Source of the DNA: Leifsonia sp. NPDC080035
Lineage (GTDB): Bacteria > Actinomycetota > Actinomycetes > Actinomycetales > Microbacteriaceae
Length of the DNA: 64,000 bases
Direction: 5' to 3'
NCBI RefSeq assembly: GCF_040050925.1
Contig: NZ_CP157390.1
Coordinates: forward strand, 2,604,001 to 2,668,000
Below, one piece after another: positions 33,481 through 41,658 of the stretch (positions within the stretch are counted from its first letter, which is position 1; each line of letters begins with the position of its first letter). The position numbers and the translations under genes are program-made. The notes under the pieces are model-generated. The model worked only from the letters and a program-made list of their open reading frames with translations, did no database searches and had not been told where the DNA came from.

Positions 33481-35197
33481 CGTGCGTGGAGGCATCGAGG
33501 AGATCTCGATCAGAGACCTGGGCGTCATCGCGGACGCTGCGCTGCCGCTCGGACCCGGCTTCACCGCGATCACCGGCGAGACCGGCGCGGGCAAGACGAT
33601 GGTGGTCTCGGCGCTCGGCCTGCTGCTCGGAGAGCGCGCCGACACCGGCGCCGTCCGGCTCGGCAGCCCGCAGGCCTGGGTGGAGGGTCGCTGGCGTGTT
33701 CCGCAGAACGGCGACGTCGTGGAGCGCGTGCGCGATGCGGGCGGCGACGTCGACGAGCTCGGCGGCGGCGAGGCGGAGCTGGTGCTCACCCGCTCCGTGT
33801 CGGCCGAGGGCCGCTCGCGCGCCGTCGTCGGCGGCCGCAGCGCCCCCGTGAGCGTCCTCACAGAGCTCGGCGGTCAGCTCGTGGTCGTGCACGGCCAGTC
33901 CGATCAGATCCGGTTGCGGTCGGCCGTGGCGCAGCGCGAGGCGCTCGACCGCTTCGCCGGCCCCGACTTCGCCGCGTCCGTCGAAACATACGCGCAGGTC
34001 TACCACCGCTGGCGCGACAACCGGGCCGAACTGGACGAGCTCGTCTCCGATCAGGAGCGACGGGCCCGCGAGGCGGAGGACCTGCGCGTGGCCATGGCGG
34101 AGATCGAGACCGTCGCACCGCAGGCGGGCGAGGAGACCGAGCTCGCAGAACGCGCCGAGCGTCTCACGAACCTGGAAGAGCTGCGGCTCGCCGCCGCCGG
34201 TGCGCGCGAGCTGCTCTCGGCGGAGGAGTCCGAGGGCGCCGACGCGCTCGGCCTGCTCGACAACGCGCGCCGCCAGCTGGAGCGCGTCGCCCCGCACGAC
34301 GCCGAGCTGACGCCCCTCGCGGAGGCCGTCGCCAACGCCAACTACCTCGTCTCCGACATCGCGGCCCAGCTCTCCACTTACCTCGCCACGCTCGACACCG
34401 ACGGCGCACGGGAGCTGGAGATCGTGCAGGAGCGCCGTGCCGAGCTCGCCACGCTGGTGCGCAAGTACGGCCCCACCCTCGAGGACGTGATCGCGACACT
34501 GGAGACCGGGAGCCTGCGGCTGCTCGAGCTCGACGGCGACGCCGACCGCATCCAGGAGCTCGCCCGCGAGGTCGAGGCGGACGAGGCCCTCGTGGCCGAG
34601 CTGGCCGCCGACCTCGGCGCCCGTCGCCGGGAGGCGGCCGCGCGCCTCGCCGACGCCGTCTCCGACGAGCTCGCCGCGCTCGCCATGCCCGATGCGCGGA
34701 TCGTCGTCGAGGTGACCGAACGCGACGAGTACACGGCGAGCGGACGCGACCAGGTCGCCATCCTGCTCCGCCCGCATCCCGGCGCCGAACCCCGGCCGCT
34801 CGGCAAGGGCGCCTCCGGCGGCGAGCTCTCGCGGGTGATGCTGGCGATCGAGGTCGTCATCGCGGGAACGGACCCGGTGCCGACCTTCATCTTCGACGAG
34901 ATCGACGCCGGCGTCGGGGGTGCATCGGCCATCGAGATCGGTCGCAGGCTCGCGCGCCTGGCCGAGAGCGCCCAGGTGATCGTGGTCACCCACCTCGCCC
35001 AGGTCGCCGCGTTCGCGACGAACCACCTCACAGTGGTGAAGGGCAACGACGGCGCGGTCACGGAGTCCAGCGTCCGCCGTCTCGACGGCGACGAGCGCAT
35101 CGCCGAGATGGCGCGCCTCCTCTCCGGCCTGCCCGACTCCGACAGCGGCCTTGCACACGCCCGCGAGCTCGTCGAGATGGCCGCCGCGACGCGCTGA
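33473..35197 (+). CDS. recN: DNA repair protein RecN
   Basis: A 574-residue SMC-like ATPase acting in double-strand-break repair. Walker A GETGAGKT is at about 35-42, a two-part coiled coil spans about 150-380, the signature GKGASGGELSRVMLAIE and Walker B FIFDEIDAGVGGASAIEIG follow, with VVTHLAQVAAFA near the end. GTG start inside the nadK end. No LexA box was seen before it, so it is expressed with nadK rather than as a separate SOS gene. Confidence 0.95.
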   Translation: MTDVRGGIEEISIRDLGVIADAALPLGPGFTAITGETGAGKTMVVSALGLLLGERADTGAVRLGSPQAWVEGRWRVPQNGDVVERVRDAGGDVDELGGGEAELVLTRSVSAEGRSRAVVGGRSAPVSVLTELGGQLVVVHGQSDQIRLRSAVAQREALDRFAGPDFAASVETYAQVYHRWRDNRAELDELVSDQERRAREAEDLRVAMAEIETVAPQAGEETELAERAERLTNLEELRLAAAGARELLSAEESEGADALGLLDNARRQLERVAPHDAELTPLAEAVANANYLVSDIAAQLSTYLATLDTDGARELEIVQERRAELATLVRKYGPTLEDVIATLETGSLRLLELDGDADRIQELAREVEADEALVAELAADLGARRREAAARLADAVSDELAALAMPDARIVVEVTERDEYTASGRDQVAILLRPHPGAEPRPLGKGASGGELSRVMLAIEVVIAGTDPVPTFIFDEIDAGVGGASAIEIGRRLARLAESAQVIVVTHLAQVAAFATNHLTVVKGNDGAVTESSVRRLDGDERIAEMARLLSGLPDSDSGLAHARELVEMAAATR

Positions 35198-35258
35198 TCG
35201 CGGCAGCCGCGGCCGGTCGAGCGCGCGTGGCCGGCGCGGAGCGACCCCGTGCCCGTGA

Positions 35259-35264
35259 TAAGCT
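35259..35264 (+). promoter_or_regulatory. -10 box of pyrG
   Basis: TAAGCT with 8 nt to GTG 35273. It supports GTG 35273 rather than an upstream start. Confidence 0.4.
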
Positions 35265-35272
35265 GCAAGCCC

Positions 35273-36979
35273 GTGGTGGATAATTCAGACGCGGTCATTT
35301 CAAACGGCATTACCAAGCACATCTTCGTCACTGGTGGTGTCGTTTCTTCGTTGGGGAAGGGTCTCACGGCCGCTTCCCTCGGCAACCTTCTGACGGCGCG
35401 CGGACTGCGCGTCGTCATGCAGAAACTCGACCCCTACCTCAACGTGGATCCGGGGACGATGAACCCGTTCCAGCACGGCGAGGTCTTCGTGACCGACGAC
35501 GGCGCGGAGACCGACCTGGACATCGGGCACTACGAGCGCTTCCTCGACATCAACCTCGGCCAGTCCGCGAACGTCACCACCGGCCAGATCTACTCGAACG
35601 TGATCGCCAAGGAGCGCCGCGGCGAATACCTCGGCGACACCGTGCAGGTCATCCCGCACATCACCGACGAGATCAAGCGCAGGATGCGCCTCCAGGCCCA
35701 GCCGGGTCCGGACGGCGAGCCCGCGCCCGACGTCATCATCACCGAGATCGGCGGCACCGTCGGCGACATCGAGTCGCAGCCGTTCATCGAGTCCGCCCGC
35801 CAGGTGCGCCACGAACTCGGCCGCAAGAACTGCTTCTTCGTGCACGTCTCGCTCGTCCCGTTCATGAACGCGTCCGGCGAGCAGAAGACCAAGCCGACCC
35901 AGCACTCCGTCGCGGCCCTCCGCTCCATCGGCATCCAGCCGGACGCGCTCGTGCTGCGCAGCGATCGCCCGGTCTCCGAGTCGAACAAGCGCAAGATCGC
36001 GCTCATGTGCGACGTGGACGAGGCCGCCGTGGTCAACGCCGTCGACGTCCCGAGCATCTACGACATCCCGACGATGCTGCACGACCAGGGCCTCGACGCC
36101 TACATCATCGACCAGCTCGGCCTCGACAAGGCCGCGGACGTCGACTGGGACGGCTGGGCGCGCCTGCTGGAGGCGGTGCACGACCCCAAGCACGAGGTCA
36201 CCATCGGCCTGGTCGGCAAGTACATCGACCTGCCGGATGCCTACCTCTCGGTCACCGAGGCGCTGCGCGCGGGTGGTTTCGCCCACCGCACCAAGGTGAA
36301 GCTGAAGTGGATTCCGTCCGACGAGTGCCAGAGCCCCGAGGGCGCGGCCGCGCAGCTCGCCGAGGTCGACGCCATCTGCGTACCCGGCGGCTTCGGAGTG
36401 CGCGGCATCGAGGGCAAGCTCGGCGCGCTGCGCTTCGCCCGCGAGAACGGCATCCCCGCGCTCGGCCTGTGCCTCGGCCTGCAGTGCATGGTCATCGAGT
36501 ACGCGCGCAACAAGGCCGACCTCGCCGGGGCGTCCTCGTCGGAGTTCGACCCCGACACCGAGTTCCCGGTGATCGCGACGATGGCGGAGCAGGTGGAGAT
36601 CATCGCCGGCGGCGACCTGGGCGGCACCATGCGCCTCGGCCTGTACCCGGCGGCCCTCGCCGAGGGCTCGATCGTCGCCGAGCTGTACGGCGCGAGCGAG
36701 GCCAGCGAGCGCCACCGCCACCGCTACGAGGTGAACAACAACTACCGCGAGCAGATCGCGGACGCCGGCCTGTGGTTCTCCGGGACCTCCCCGGACGGGC
36801 ACCTCGTGGAGTACGTCGAGCTGCCGCGGGACGTCCACCCGTTCTACGTCGGCACGCAGGCGCACCCCGAGCTGCGGTCGCGGCCCAACCGTGCGCACCC
36901 GCTGTTCGCCGGCCTGGTCGGCGCGGCACTGGAGCGACAGAAGGCAAGCCTGCTCTTCGAAGTCGCAGCGGAGGCGTAG
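35273..36979 (+). CDS. pyrG: CTP synthase
   Basis: Amidates UTP to CTP with glutamine. 568 residues: an amidoligase domain starting HIFVTGGVVSSLGKGLTAASLG (P-loop) with LDPYLNVDPGTMNPFQHGEV, then a class I glutaminase domain (about 300 onward) with nucleophile Cys in ALGLCLGLQCMVIEYAR and HPE in TQAHPELRSRP. GTG 35273 or 35276 are equally placed starts. The nudix gene begins 3 nt after its stop. Confidence 0.97.
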   Translation: MVDNSDAVISNGITKHIFVTGGVVSSLGKGLTAASLGNLLTARGLRVVMQKLDPYLNVDPGTMNPFQHGEVFVTDDGAETDLDIGHYERFLDINLGQSANVTTGQIYSNVIAKERRGEYLGDTVQVIPHITDEIKRRMRLQAQPGPDGEPAPDVIITEIGGTVGDIESQPFIESARQVRHELGRKNCFFVHVSLVPFMNASGEQKTKPTQHSVAALRSIGIQPDALVLRSDRPVSESNKRKIALMCDVDEAAVVNAVDVPSIYDIPTMLHDQGLDAYIIDQLGLDKAADVDWDGWARLLEAVHDPKHEVTIGLVGKYIDLPDAYLSVTEALRAGGFAHRTKVKLKWIPSDECQSPEGAAAQLAEVDAICVPGGFGVRGIEGKLGALRFARENGIPALGLCLGLQCMVIEYARNKADLAGASSSEFDPDTEFPVIATMAEQVEIIAGGDLGGTMRLGLYPAALAEGSIVAELYGASEASERHRHRYEVNNNYREQIADAGLWFSGTSPDGHLVEYVELPRDVHPFYVGTQAHPELRSRPNRAHPLFAGLVGAALERQKASLLFEVAAEA

Positions 36980-36982
36980 GGC

Positions 36983-37624
36983 ATGGCGCAGGCACTCGCC
37001 GACGAGCCGTTCGAGCCGGAGATCGTCGACAGCGAGGCGGTGTTCCACGGCGCGATCTGGGACGTGCGTCGCGACCGGTTCCGCTACAACGGCGACGAGA
37101 TCACCCGGGAGTATGTCGACCACACCGGTGCCGTGGCGGTCCTGGCGCTGGACGACGAGGGCCGCGTGCTGCTGATCCGGCAGTACCGGCATCCCGTCCG
37201 GCACCGCGACTGGGAGATCCCGGCCGGCCTGCTCGACATCACCGGCGAGGACCCGCTGGCGGCGGCGAAGCGCGAGCTCGCCGAGGAGGCGGACCTGCAG
37301 GCGGACACCTGGAACGTGCTCGCGGACGTGTTCACGAGCCCCGGCGGAAACGACGAGGCGATCCGGATCTACCTGGCGCGCTCCGTGCGTCCCACCGGTG
37401 AGGCGTTCGCCCGCGAGGCGGAGGAGGCCGACATCGAGGTCTCCTGGGTGCCGCTGGAGGAGGCGGTGGCGGGCGTGCTGGGCAGGCGGCTGCACAACGC
37501 GCCGCTCAGCATCGCCGTGCTCGGCGCGGTCGCCGCACGGGCGGCCGGCTGGAGCACGCTGGGCGAGGCCGACGAGCCGTGGCCGAGCCACCCCAAGCTG
37601 AACAGGCAGAGCACCGCGGGATGA
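36983..37624 (+). CDS. nudix hydrolase, ADP-ribose pyrophosphatase type
   Basis: A 213-residue nudix protein. The box GLLDITGEDPLAAAKRELAEEADL fits G-x5-E-x7-REUxEE-x-G-U with Ala in place of the late Gly. Upstream REYVDHTGAVAVLAL and RQYRHPVRHRDWEIPAG are typical of ADP-ribose hydrolases (NudF). It lies between pyrG and xerD and overlaps xerD by 4 nt, a common actinobacterial order. Confidence 0.88.
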   Translation: MAQALADEPFEPEIVDSEAVFHGAIWDVRRDRFRYNGDEITREYVDHTGAVAVLALDDEGRVLLIRQYRHPVRHRDWEIPAGLLDITGEDPLAAAKRELAEEADLQADTWNVLADVFTSPGGNDEAIRIYLARSVRPTGEAFAREAEEADIEVSWVPLEEAVAGVLGRRLHNAPLSIAVLGAVAARAAGWSTLGEADEPWPSHPKLNRQSTAG

Positions 37625-38526
37625 CCGTCGCGGCGGACGTGGACGCCTACCTGAGGCACGTGGCGATCGAGCGCGGCCTCTCGGCGAACACGGTCGCCGC
37701 GTACCGGCGCGACCTCGCGGTCTACGCGGACTGGCTCGCCGCCGAGGGGGCGGACGACCTGCGCGTCGTCACCCCGGCGACGGTGTCGGCGTACCTGCTG
37801 CACCTGGGCTCCCGGCCGGAGTCGCCGCTCACCGCATCCTCGCTCGCGCGGATGCTCTCGACGGTCCGCGGGTTCCACCGCTTCCTGCTCGACGAGGGCA
37901 GGGTGACCGTGGATGTGGCCCGCGACATCCGCCCGCCCAAGCTGCCGAGCCGGCTGCCGAAGGCGATCAGCGTCGACCAGGTGTCGTCGCTGCTCGCCGC
38001 CACCGACGGCGACGAACCGGCGCACCTGCGCGACAAGGCGCTGCTCGAGCTGATGTACGCGACGGGCGCCCGCGTGAGCGAGGCGGTCGGCCTGAACGTC
38101 GACGACGTCATCGACACCGACGTCGTCCGGCTCACCGGCAAGGGTTCGAAGCAGCGCATCGTGCCGCTCGGCAGCTACGCCCAGGCGGCGGTGTCGTCCT
38201 ACCTCGTGCGCGCCCGGCCGCTGCTGTCCTCGCGCGGCCGCGCCACGCCGGCGCTGTTCCTCGGGATGCGCGGCGCGCGGCTGTCGCGACAGAACGTCTG
38301 GCTGATCATCCGTGCGGCCGCGGAGCGGGCGAACCTCGGCATCGAGGTCTCGCCGCACACGCTCCGGCACTCGTTCGCGACGCATCTGCTGGCGGGCGGC
38401 GCGGACGTCCGGGTGGTGCAGGAGCTACTGGGCCACTCGTCGGTGGCGACGACGCAGATCTACACCCTCGTCACGGCGGACACGCTGCGCGACGTGTACA
38501 CGTCAGCGCACCCGCGGGCCCGTTGA
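37621..38526 (+). CDS. xerD: tyrosine recombinase XerD
   Basis: A 301-residue site-specific recombinase resolving chromosome dimers at dif together with XerC. The N-terminal SAM-like domain (YLRHVAIERGLSANTVAAYRRDL) is followed by the catalytic domain: Arg in ATGARVSEAVGL, HTLRHSFATHLLAGGADVRVVQELLGHSSVATTQIYT containing H-x-x-R, the second His and the nucleophile Tyr. Its place next to parA-scpA-scpB supports housekeeping XerD rather than a mobile integrase. Confidence 0.93.
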   Translation: MTVAADVDAYLRHVAIERGLSANTVAAYRRDLAVYADWLAAEGADDLRVVTPATVSAYLLHLGSRPESPLTASSLARMLSTVRGFHRFLLDEGRVTVDVARDIRPPKLPSRLPKAISVDQVSSLLAATDGDEPAHLRDKALLELMYATGARVSEAVGLNVDDVIDTDVVRLTGKGSKQRIVPLGSYAQAAVSSYLVRARPLLSSRGRATPALFLGMRGARLSRQNVWLIIRAAAERANLGIEVSPHTLRHSFATHLLAGGADVRVVQELLGHSSVATTQIYTLVTADTLRDVYTSAHPRAR

Positions 38527-38530
38527 CCAC

Positions 38531-38590
38531 GCCGCGACTCACGACGAACGGCCGGGATTCGTGACGAACGGGCGGGATTCGTGACGAAGC
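38531..38590. repeat. three tandem 20-bp units, locus A
   Basis: Three head-to-tail 20-bp units, 38531-38550, 38551-38570 and 38571-38590, of the form GCCGGGATTCGTGACGAACG. The core TTCGTGACGAA is an 11-bp palindrome around one central base; the first unit is degenerate (ACTCACGACGAA). They fill the gap between convergent xerD and the acetyltransferase gene. The same unit recurs at 42533-42584. Confidence 0.85.
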
Positions 38591-38591
38591 G

Positions 38592-39107
38592 CTAGGGGAG
38601 GGTTCGGTGCCGGGGGCGCGGGGCGCGGCGGCGCAGCCAGACGAAGACGGACCCGCCGTCGTAGCCGGCCCGGCGCGTCGGGCCGAAGCCGAGCTTGCGG
38701 AGGACGCCGAACGACGGGGCGTTCCAGGACGCGACGGTCGCCCAGAGCACAGGGAAGCCGGCGGTGAACGCGGCATCGACGACGGCGGCGGCCGCCTCGC
38801 TCGCGTAGCCGTTGCCGACGTGGCGGCGCATCAGCTCGTAGGCGAGCTCGGGCTGCCGGGCGCTCGCGCGGCCGACGATCAGGCCGCAGTAGCCGAGTGC
38901 CTCACCGGTCTCGGCGAGCTCGATCGTGTAGAGGCCGAAGCCCGCCTGCTCCGCCGCCTGGTGCTGCGCATCCAGTCGCGCCCGCTCCTCCTCCAGGGAG
39001 CGCTCGGGTGCCGCCGGGTCCTCGGCCAGCAGCTCCCTGTTCCACTCCGCGTCGCGGCCGTCCCTCAGGCGCAGACGCAGGCGCGGCGTCGTCAGTTCGG
39101 GTGGCAT
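38592..39107 (-). CDS. GNAT acetyltransferase, RimJ/RimL type
   Basis: A 171-residue acetyltransferase. LTTPRLRLRLRDGRD is the usual RimJ-type start, followed by YELMRRHVGNGYASEAAAAVVDAAF (acetyl-CoA loop, here R-R-H-V-G-N-G-Y-A) and WNAPSFGVLRKLGFGPTRRAGYDG. These proteins acetylate ribosomal proteins or small molecules; the target is unknown. ATG 39107 is 15 nt after TACTCT. It points toward xerD. Confidence 0.85.
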   Translation of the reverse strand: MPPELTTPRLRLRLRDGRDAEWNRELLAEDPAAPERSLEEERARLDAQHQAAEQAGFGLYTIELAETGEALGYCGLIVGRASARQPELAYELMRRHVGNGYASEAAAAVVDAAFTAGFPVLWATVASWNAPSFGVLRKLGFGPTRRAGYDGGSVFVWLRRRAPRPRHRTLP

Positions 39108-39179
39108 CGGCGGCACGGAACTCAGAGTACGCCAGACAACCCGCCGCGGGGCCGCCCCGCGAACGGGGGAACCCGCGGA

Positions 39180-39185
39180 TAGACT
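39180..39185 (+). promoter_or_regulatory. -10 box of parA
   Basis: TAGACT. It lies 6 nt (gtgcct) before a TTG at 39192 that opens a 14-codon frame ending at the parA start, and 47 nt before the parA GTG itself. Confidence 0.45.
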
Positions 39186-39191
39186 GTGCCT

Positions 39192-39236
39192 TTGAACGAG
39201 GCCACCGGACGAGGAGACGAGGAACACCTTTGGTGA
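39192..39236 (+). CDS. possible 14-codon upstream reading frame overlapping the parA start
   Basis: TTG 39192 starts 6 nt after TAGACT and reads MNEATGRGDEEHLW, stopping at TGA 39234-39236, which overlaps the parA GTG 39233 as GTGA. A leaderless TTG frame coupled to parA is possible, but the same DNA also contains GAGGAGACGAGGAA, the parA ribosome-binding region, so it could be chance. Confidence 0.25.
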   Translation: MNEATGRGDEEHLW

Positions 39237-40132
39237 CGCGCAACGACGAGGTCAGGACCGAGCTGCCGGGCATGGATGACGCATCCCTCGCCGCCAAGCT
39301 CGGACCCACCGGGCGTCCGCTGCGCGCGTTCCCCGAGCCCGCGACGCTGACGCAGCACGGTCCGGCGAAGATCGTCGCCCTCTGCAACCAGAAGGGCGGC
39401 GTCGGCAAGACCACCACGAGCATCAACCTGGGTGCGACGCTCGCCGGCTACGGCCGCAGGGTTCTCGCCATCGACTTCGACCCGCAGGGTGCGCTCTCCG
39501 CCGGACTCGGCGCGCAGACCCACGACGTCACCACGATCTACGACCTGCTGCTGAACCGCAATGCGGACATCCACGAGGCGATCCAGAGCACGTCGGTGCC
39601 GGGGCTCGACATCATCCCGGCGAACATCGACCTGTCCGCGGCCGAGGTGCACCTCGTCAACGAGGTCGCGCGCGAGCAGATCCTCGCGAGCGTGCTCCGC
39701 AAGGTGGCGGGCGAGTACGACGTGATCCTGATCGACTGCCAGCCCTCGCTCGGCATCCTGACCGTGAACGCGCTGACGGCGTCGCACGGCGTGCTGATCC
39801 CGCTCGAGTGCGAGTACTTCGCGCTGCGCGGCGTCGCGCTGCTGATCGAGACCATCGACAAGGTGCGCGAGCGGCTGAACCCCGCGATCGAGCTCGACGG
39901 CATCCTGGCGACCATGTACGACTCGCGGACGCTGCACTCGCGTGAGGTGCTGGAGCGCGTCGTCGACGCGTTCGGCGACCGCGTGCTGGAGACGGTGATC
40001 TCCCGCACGGTCAAGTTCCCGGATGCCTCGGTGGCTGCCACCCCGATCACGCAGTTCGCGCCGGAGCACGCCGCCGCCGAGGCGTACCGCCAGCTGGCGA
40101 GGGAACTGATCTTCCGTGGCGCCGTCGCCTGA
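39233..40132 (+). CDS. ParA/Soj family ATPase
   Basis: A 299-residue P-loop ATPase of the ParA/MinD superfamily. The deviant Walker A is CNQKGGVGKTTTSINLG (about residues 48-64), with IDFDPQGALSAGLG and ILIDCQPSLGILTVNAL (Walker B) following. It sits directly before scpA and scpB, away from the origin-proximal parAB, an arrangement seen in many actinobacteria; a role in chromosome organisation with condensin is inferred. TTG 39230 is an equally plausible start with GAGGAA upstream. It overlaps scpA by 17 nt if that gene starts at 40116. Confidence 0.9.
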   Translation: MTRNDEVRTELPGMDDASLAAKLGPTGRPLRAFPEPATLTQHGPAKIVALCNQKGGVGKTTTSINLGATLAGYGRRVLAIDFDPQGALSAGLGAQTHDVTTIYDLLLNRNADIHEAIQSTSVPGLDIIPANIDLSAAEVHLVNEVAREQILASVLRKVAGEYDVILIDCQPSLGILTVNALTASHGVLIPLECEYFALRGVALLIETIDKVRERLNPAIELDGILATMYDSRTLHSREVLERVVDAFGDRVLETVISRTVKFPDASVAATPITQFAPEHAAAEAYRQLARELIFRGAVA

Positions 40133-41036
40133 CGACCACGCCGATCCCGTGACGTCGAAGGGCACGTCGTTGTCGCTTTCGGGCGCCGAAAGCGACAGCG
40201 ACGTGCCCCTCGGCGAGCAGGATGCCGTGGAGGCGCAGGAGCAGGTGGAGGCGGAGGCGGGGTTCCGGGTGGCCGTCGGCCCGTTCGAGGGGCCGTTCGA
40301 CCTGCTGCTCTCGCTGATCACCAAGCACGAGCTCGACATCACCGAGATCTCGCTGAGCCGCGTCACGGACGAGTTCATCGCCTACCTGCGGCAGCTGGAC
40401 GCCGAGGACAGCCTGGACGAGGCCAGCGAGTTCCTGCTCGTGGCCGCCACCCTGCTCGACCTGAAGGTCGCCGGGCTGCTGCCGCAGGGCGAGCTCGTGG
40501 ACGCCGAGGACGTCGCGCTGCTGGAGGCGCGCGACCTGCTCTTCGCCCGGCTGCTGCAATACCGCGCGTTCAAGCAGGCGTCCGCCTGGTTCGCCGAGCG
40601 GCTCGACGCCGAGAACGCCCGGCACGCGCGCACCGTGCGGCTGGAGGACAAGTACCGGCAGCGCACGCCGGAACTGGTCTGGACCCTCGGCCTCGACGAC
40701 TTCGCCGCGATCGCCACCCTCGCGCTGACCCCGCGGGAGATCCCCGTGGTCGGACTCGACCACCTGCACGCGCCGCTGGTCAGCATCCGCGAGCAGGCGG
40801 CGGTCGTGGTCGGGATGCTGCGCAGCGGCGAGCCGCTGTCGTTCCGGCAGCTCGTGGCCGGTGCCGAGCAGAAGGGCGTGGTGATCGCGCGCTTCCTCGC
40901 GGTGCTCGAGCTGTACCGGCACGCGGCGATCGCGTTCGAGCAGCTGGAGCCGCTCGGCGAGCTGACGCTGCGCTGGACGGCGGAGCACTGGTCGGAGGAG
41001 AACCTGTCGAACCTGGGAGCGGACTATGACGGTTGA
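40116..41036 (+). CDS. scpA: segregation and condensation protein A
   Basis: Kleisin subunit of the SMC-ScpAB condensin. From about residue 50 the sequence is canonical: FRVAVGPFEGPFDLLLSLITKHELDITEISLSRVTDEFIAYL, then LDEASEFLLVAATLLDLK. The first 45 residues are low-complexity (SLSLSGAESDSDVPLGEQDAVEAQEQ) and encoded over a near-perfect 22-bp hairpin, so the true start may be GTG 40227 (about 269 residues). The scpB start overlaps its end by 11 nt. Confidence 0.92.
   Translation: MAPSPDDHADPVTSKGTSLSLSGAESDSDVPLGEQDAVEAQEQVEAEAGFRVAVGPFEGPFDLLLSLITKHELDITEISLSRVTDEFIAYLRQLDAEDSLDEASEFLLVAATLLDLKVAGLLPQGELVDAEDVALLEARDLLFARLLQYRAFKQASAWFAERLDAENARHARTVRLEDKYRQRTPELVWTLGLDDFAAIATLALTPREIPVVGLDHLHAPLVSIREQAAVVVGMLRSGEPLSFRQLVAGAEQKGVVIARFLAVLELYRHAAIAFEQLEPLGELTLRWTAEHWSEENLSNLGADYDG
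40160..40208. repeat. 22-bp near-perfect inverted repeat at the parA-scpA junction
   Basis: GGGCACGTCG (40160-40169) plus TGTCGCTTTCGG (40071+100 to 40182) pair with CCGAAAGCGACA (40186-40197) and CGACGTGCCC (40199-40208); the single mismatch is T40170/G40198 and the loop is GCG. It lies inside the first 31 codons of the long scpA frame, or between the genes if scpA starts at 40227. Confidence 0.8.
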
Positions 41037-41658
41037 CGGCACCGAGACCGAGATGCAGCCCGTCGCGGTCGACGATGCGCGCATCGAGCGCGCGCTCGAG
41101 GCGATCCTGATGGTCGCGGACGAGCCGATGAGCCTGGTGACCCTGGCGACGGCGGTGGGGGCGCCGGTGAAGCGCGTGCGTCAGGCGGTGGATGCGCTGG
41201 TCGCCGACTACGACGGGACGCCCGGCCCCGCGGGCGACGACGGGACGCCCGGCGTCCCCGGCGTTCGCCGCGGCTTCGAGCTGCGCGAGGTGGGCGGCGG
41301 CTGGCGGATCTACGTCCGCCCCGAGTTCGACGAGGTCGTCTCCGGATACGTGCTGCAGCAGAACCCGACGAGGCTGTCGCAGGCCGCGCTGGAGACGCTG
41401 GCCGTGATCGCGTACAAGCAGCCGATCAGCCGCGGCGCGATCGCCTCCATCCGCGCGGTCAACGTGGATTCGGTCGTGCGCACGCTGCTCGGCCGCGGCC
41501 TCATCACCGAGCTCTTCACCGACAGCGAGACCGGCGCCATCAACTACGGAACGACGGACCTGCTGCTCACCCAGCTCGGCATCAACTCCGTGGACGAGCT
41601 GCCCAAGATCTCGCCGCTGCTCGCCGACGGAGCGGACGGGTTCGACGATGTCCGCTGA
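41026..41658 (+). CDS. scpB: segregation and condensation protein B
   Basis: A 210-residue winged-helix dimer that binds ScpA. DDARIERALEAILMVADEPMSLVTLA opens the first winged helix and LSQAALETLAVIAYKQPISRGAIASIRAVN the second, ending with GLITE.FTDSETGAINYGTTDLLL. A Gly/Pro-rich loop encoded by a short repeat (GTPGPAGDDGTPGVPG) sits between them. It overlaps both scpA and the pseudouridine synthase gene. Confidence 0.95.
   Translation: MTVDGTETEMQPVAVDDARIERALEAILMVADEPMSLVTLATAVGAPVKRVRQAVDALVADYDGTPGPAGDDGTPGVPGVRRGFELREVGGGWRIYVRPEFDEVVSGYVLQQNPTRLSQAALETLAVIAYKQPISRGAIASIRAVNVDSVVRTLLGRGLITELFTDSETGAINYGTTDLLLTQLGINSVDELPKISPLLADGADGFDDVR

Noticed and set aside
33410..35158. 582-codon minus-strand frame opposite recN
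   Set aside because: A codon-bias shadow of recN without domains or start signals.
37621..38526. phage or island integrase
   Set aside because: The recombinase has standard XerD length and motifs and sits in the conserved pyrG-nudix-xerD-parA-scpAB order.
38531..38590. CRISPR array
   Set aside because: Units are directly adjacent 20-mers without variable spacers, only three copies, and no cas gene is present.
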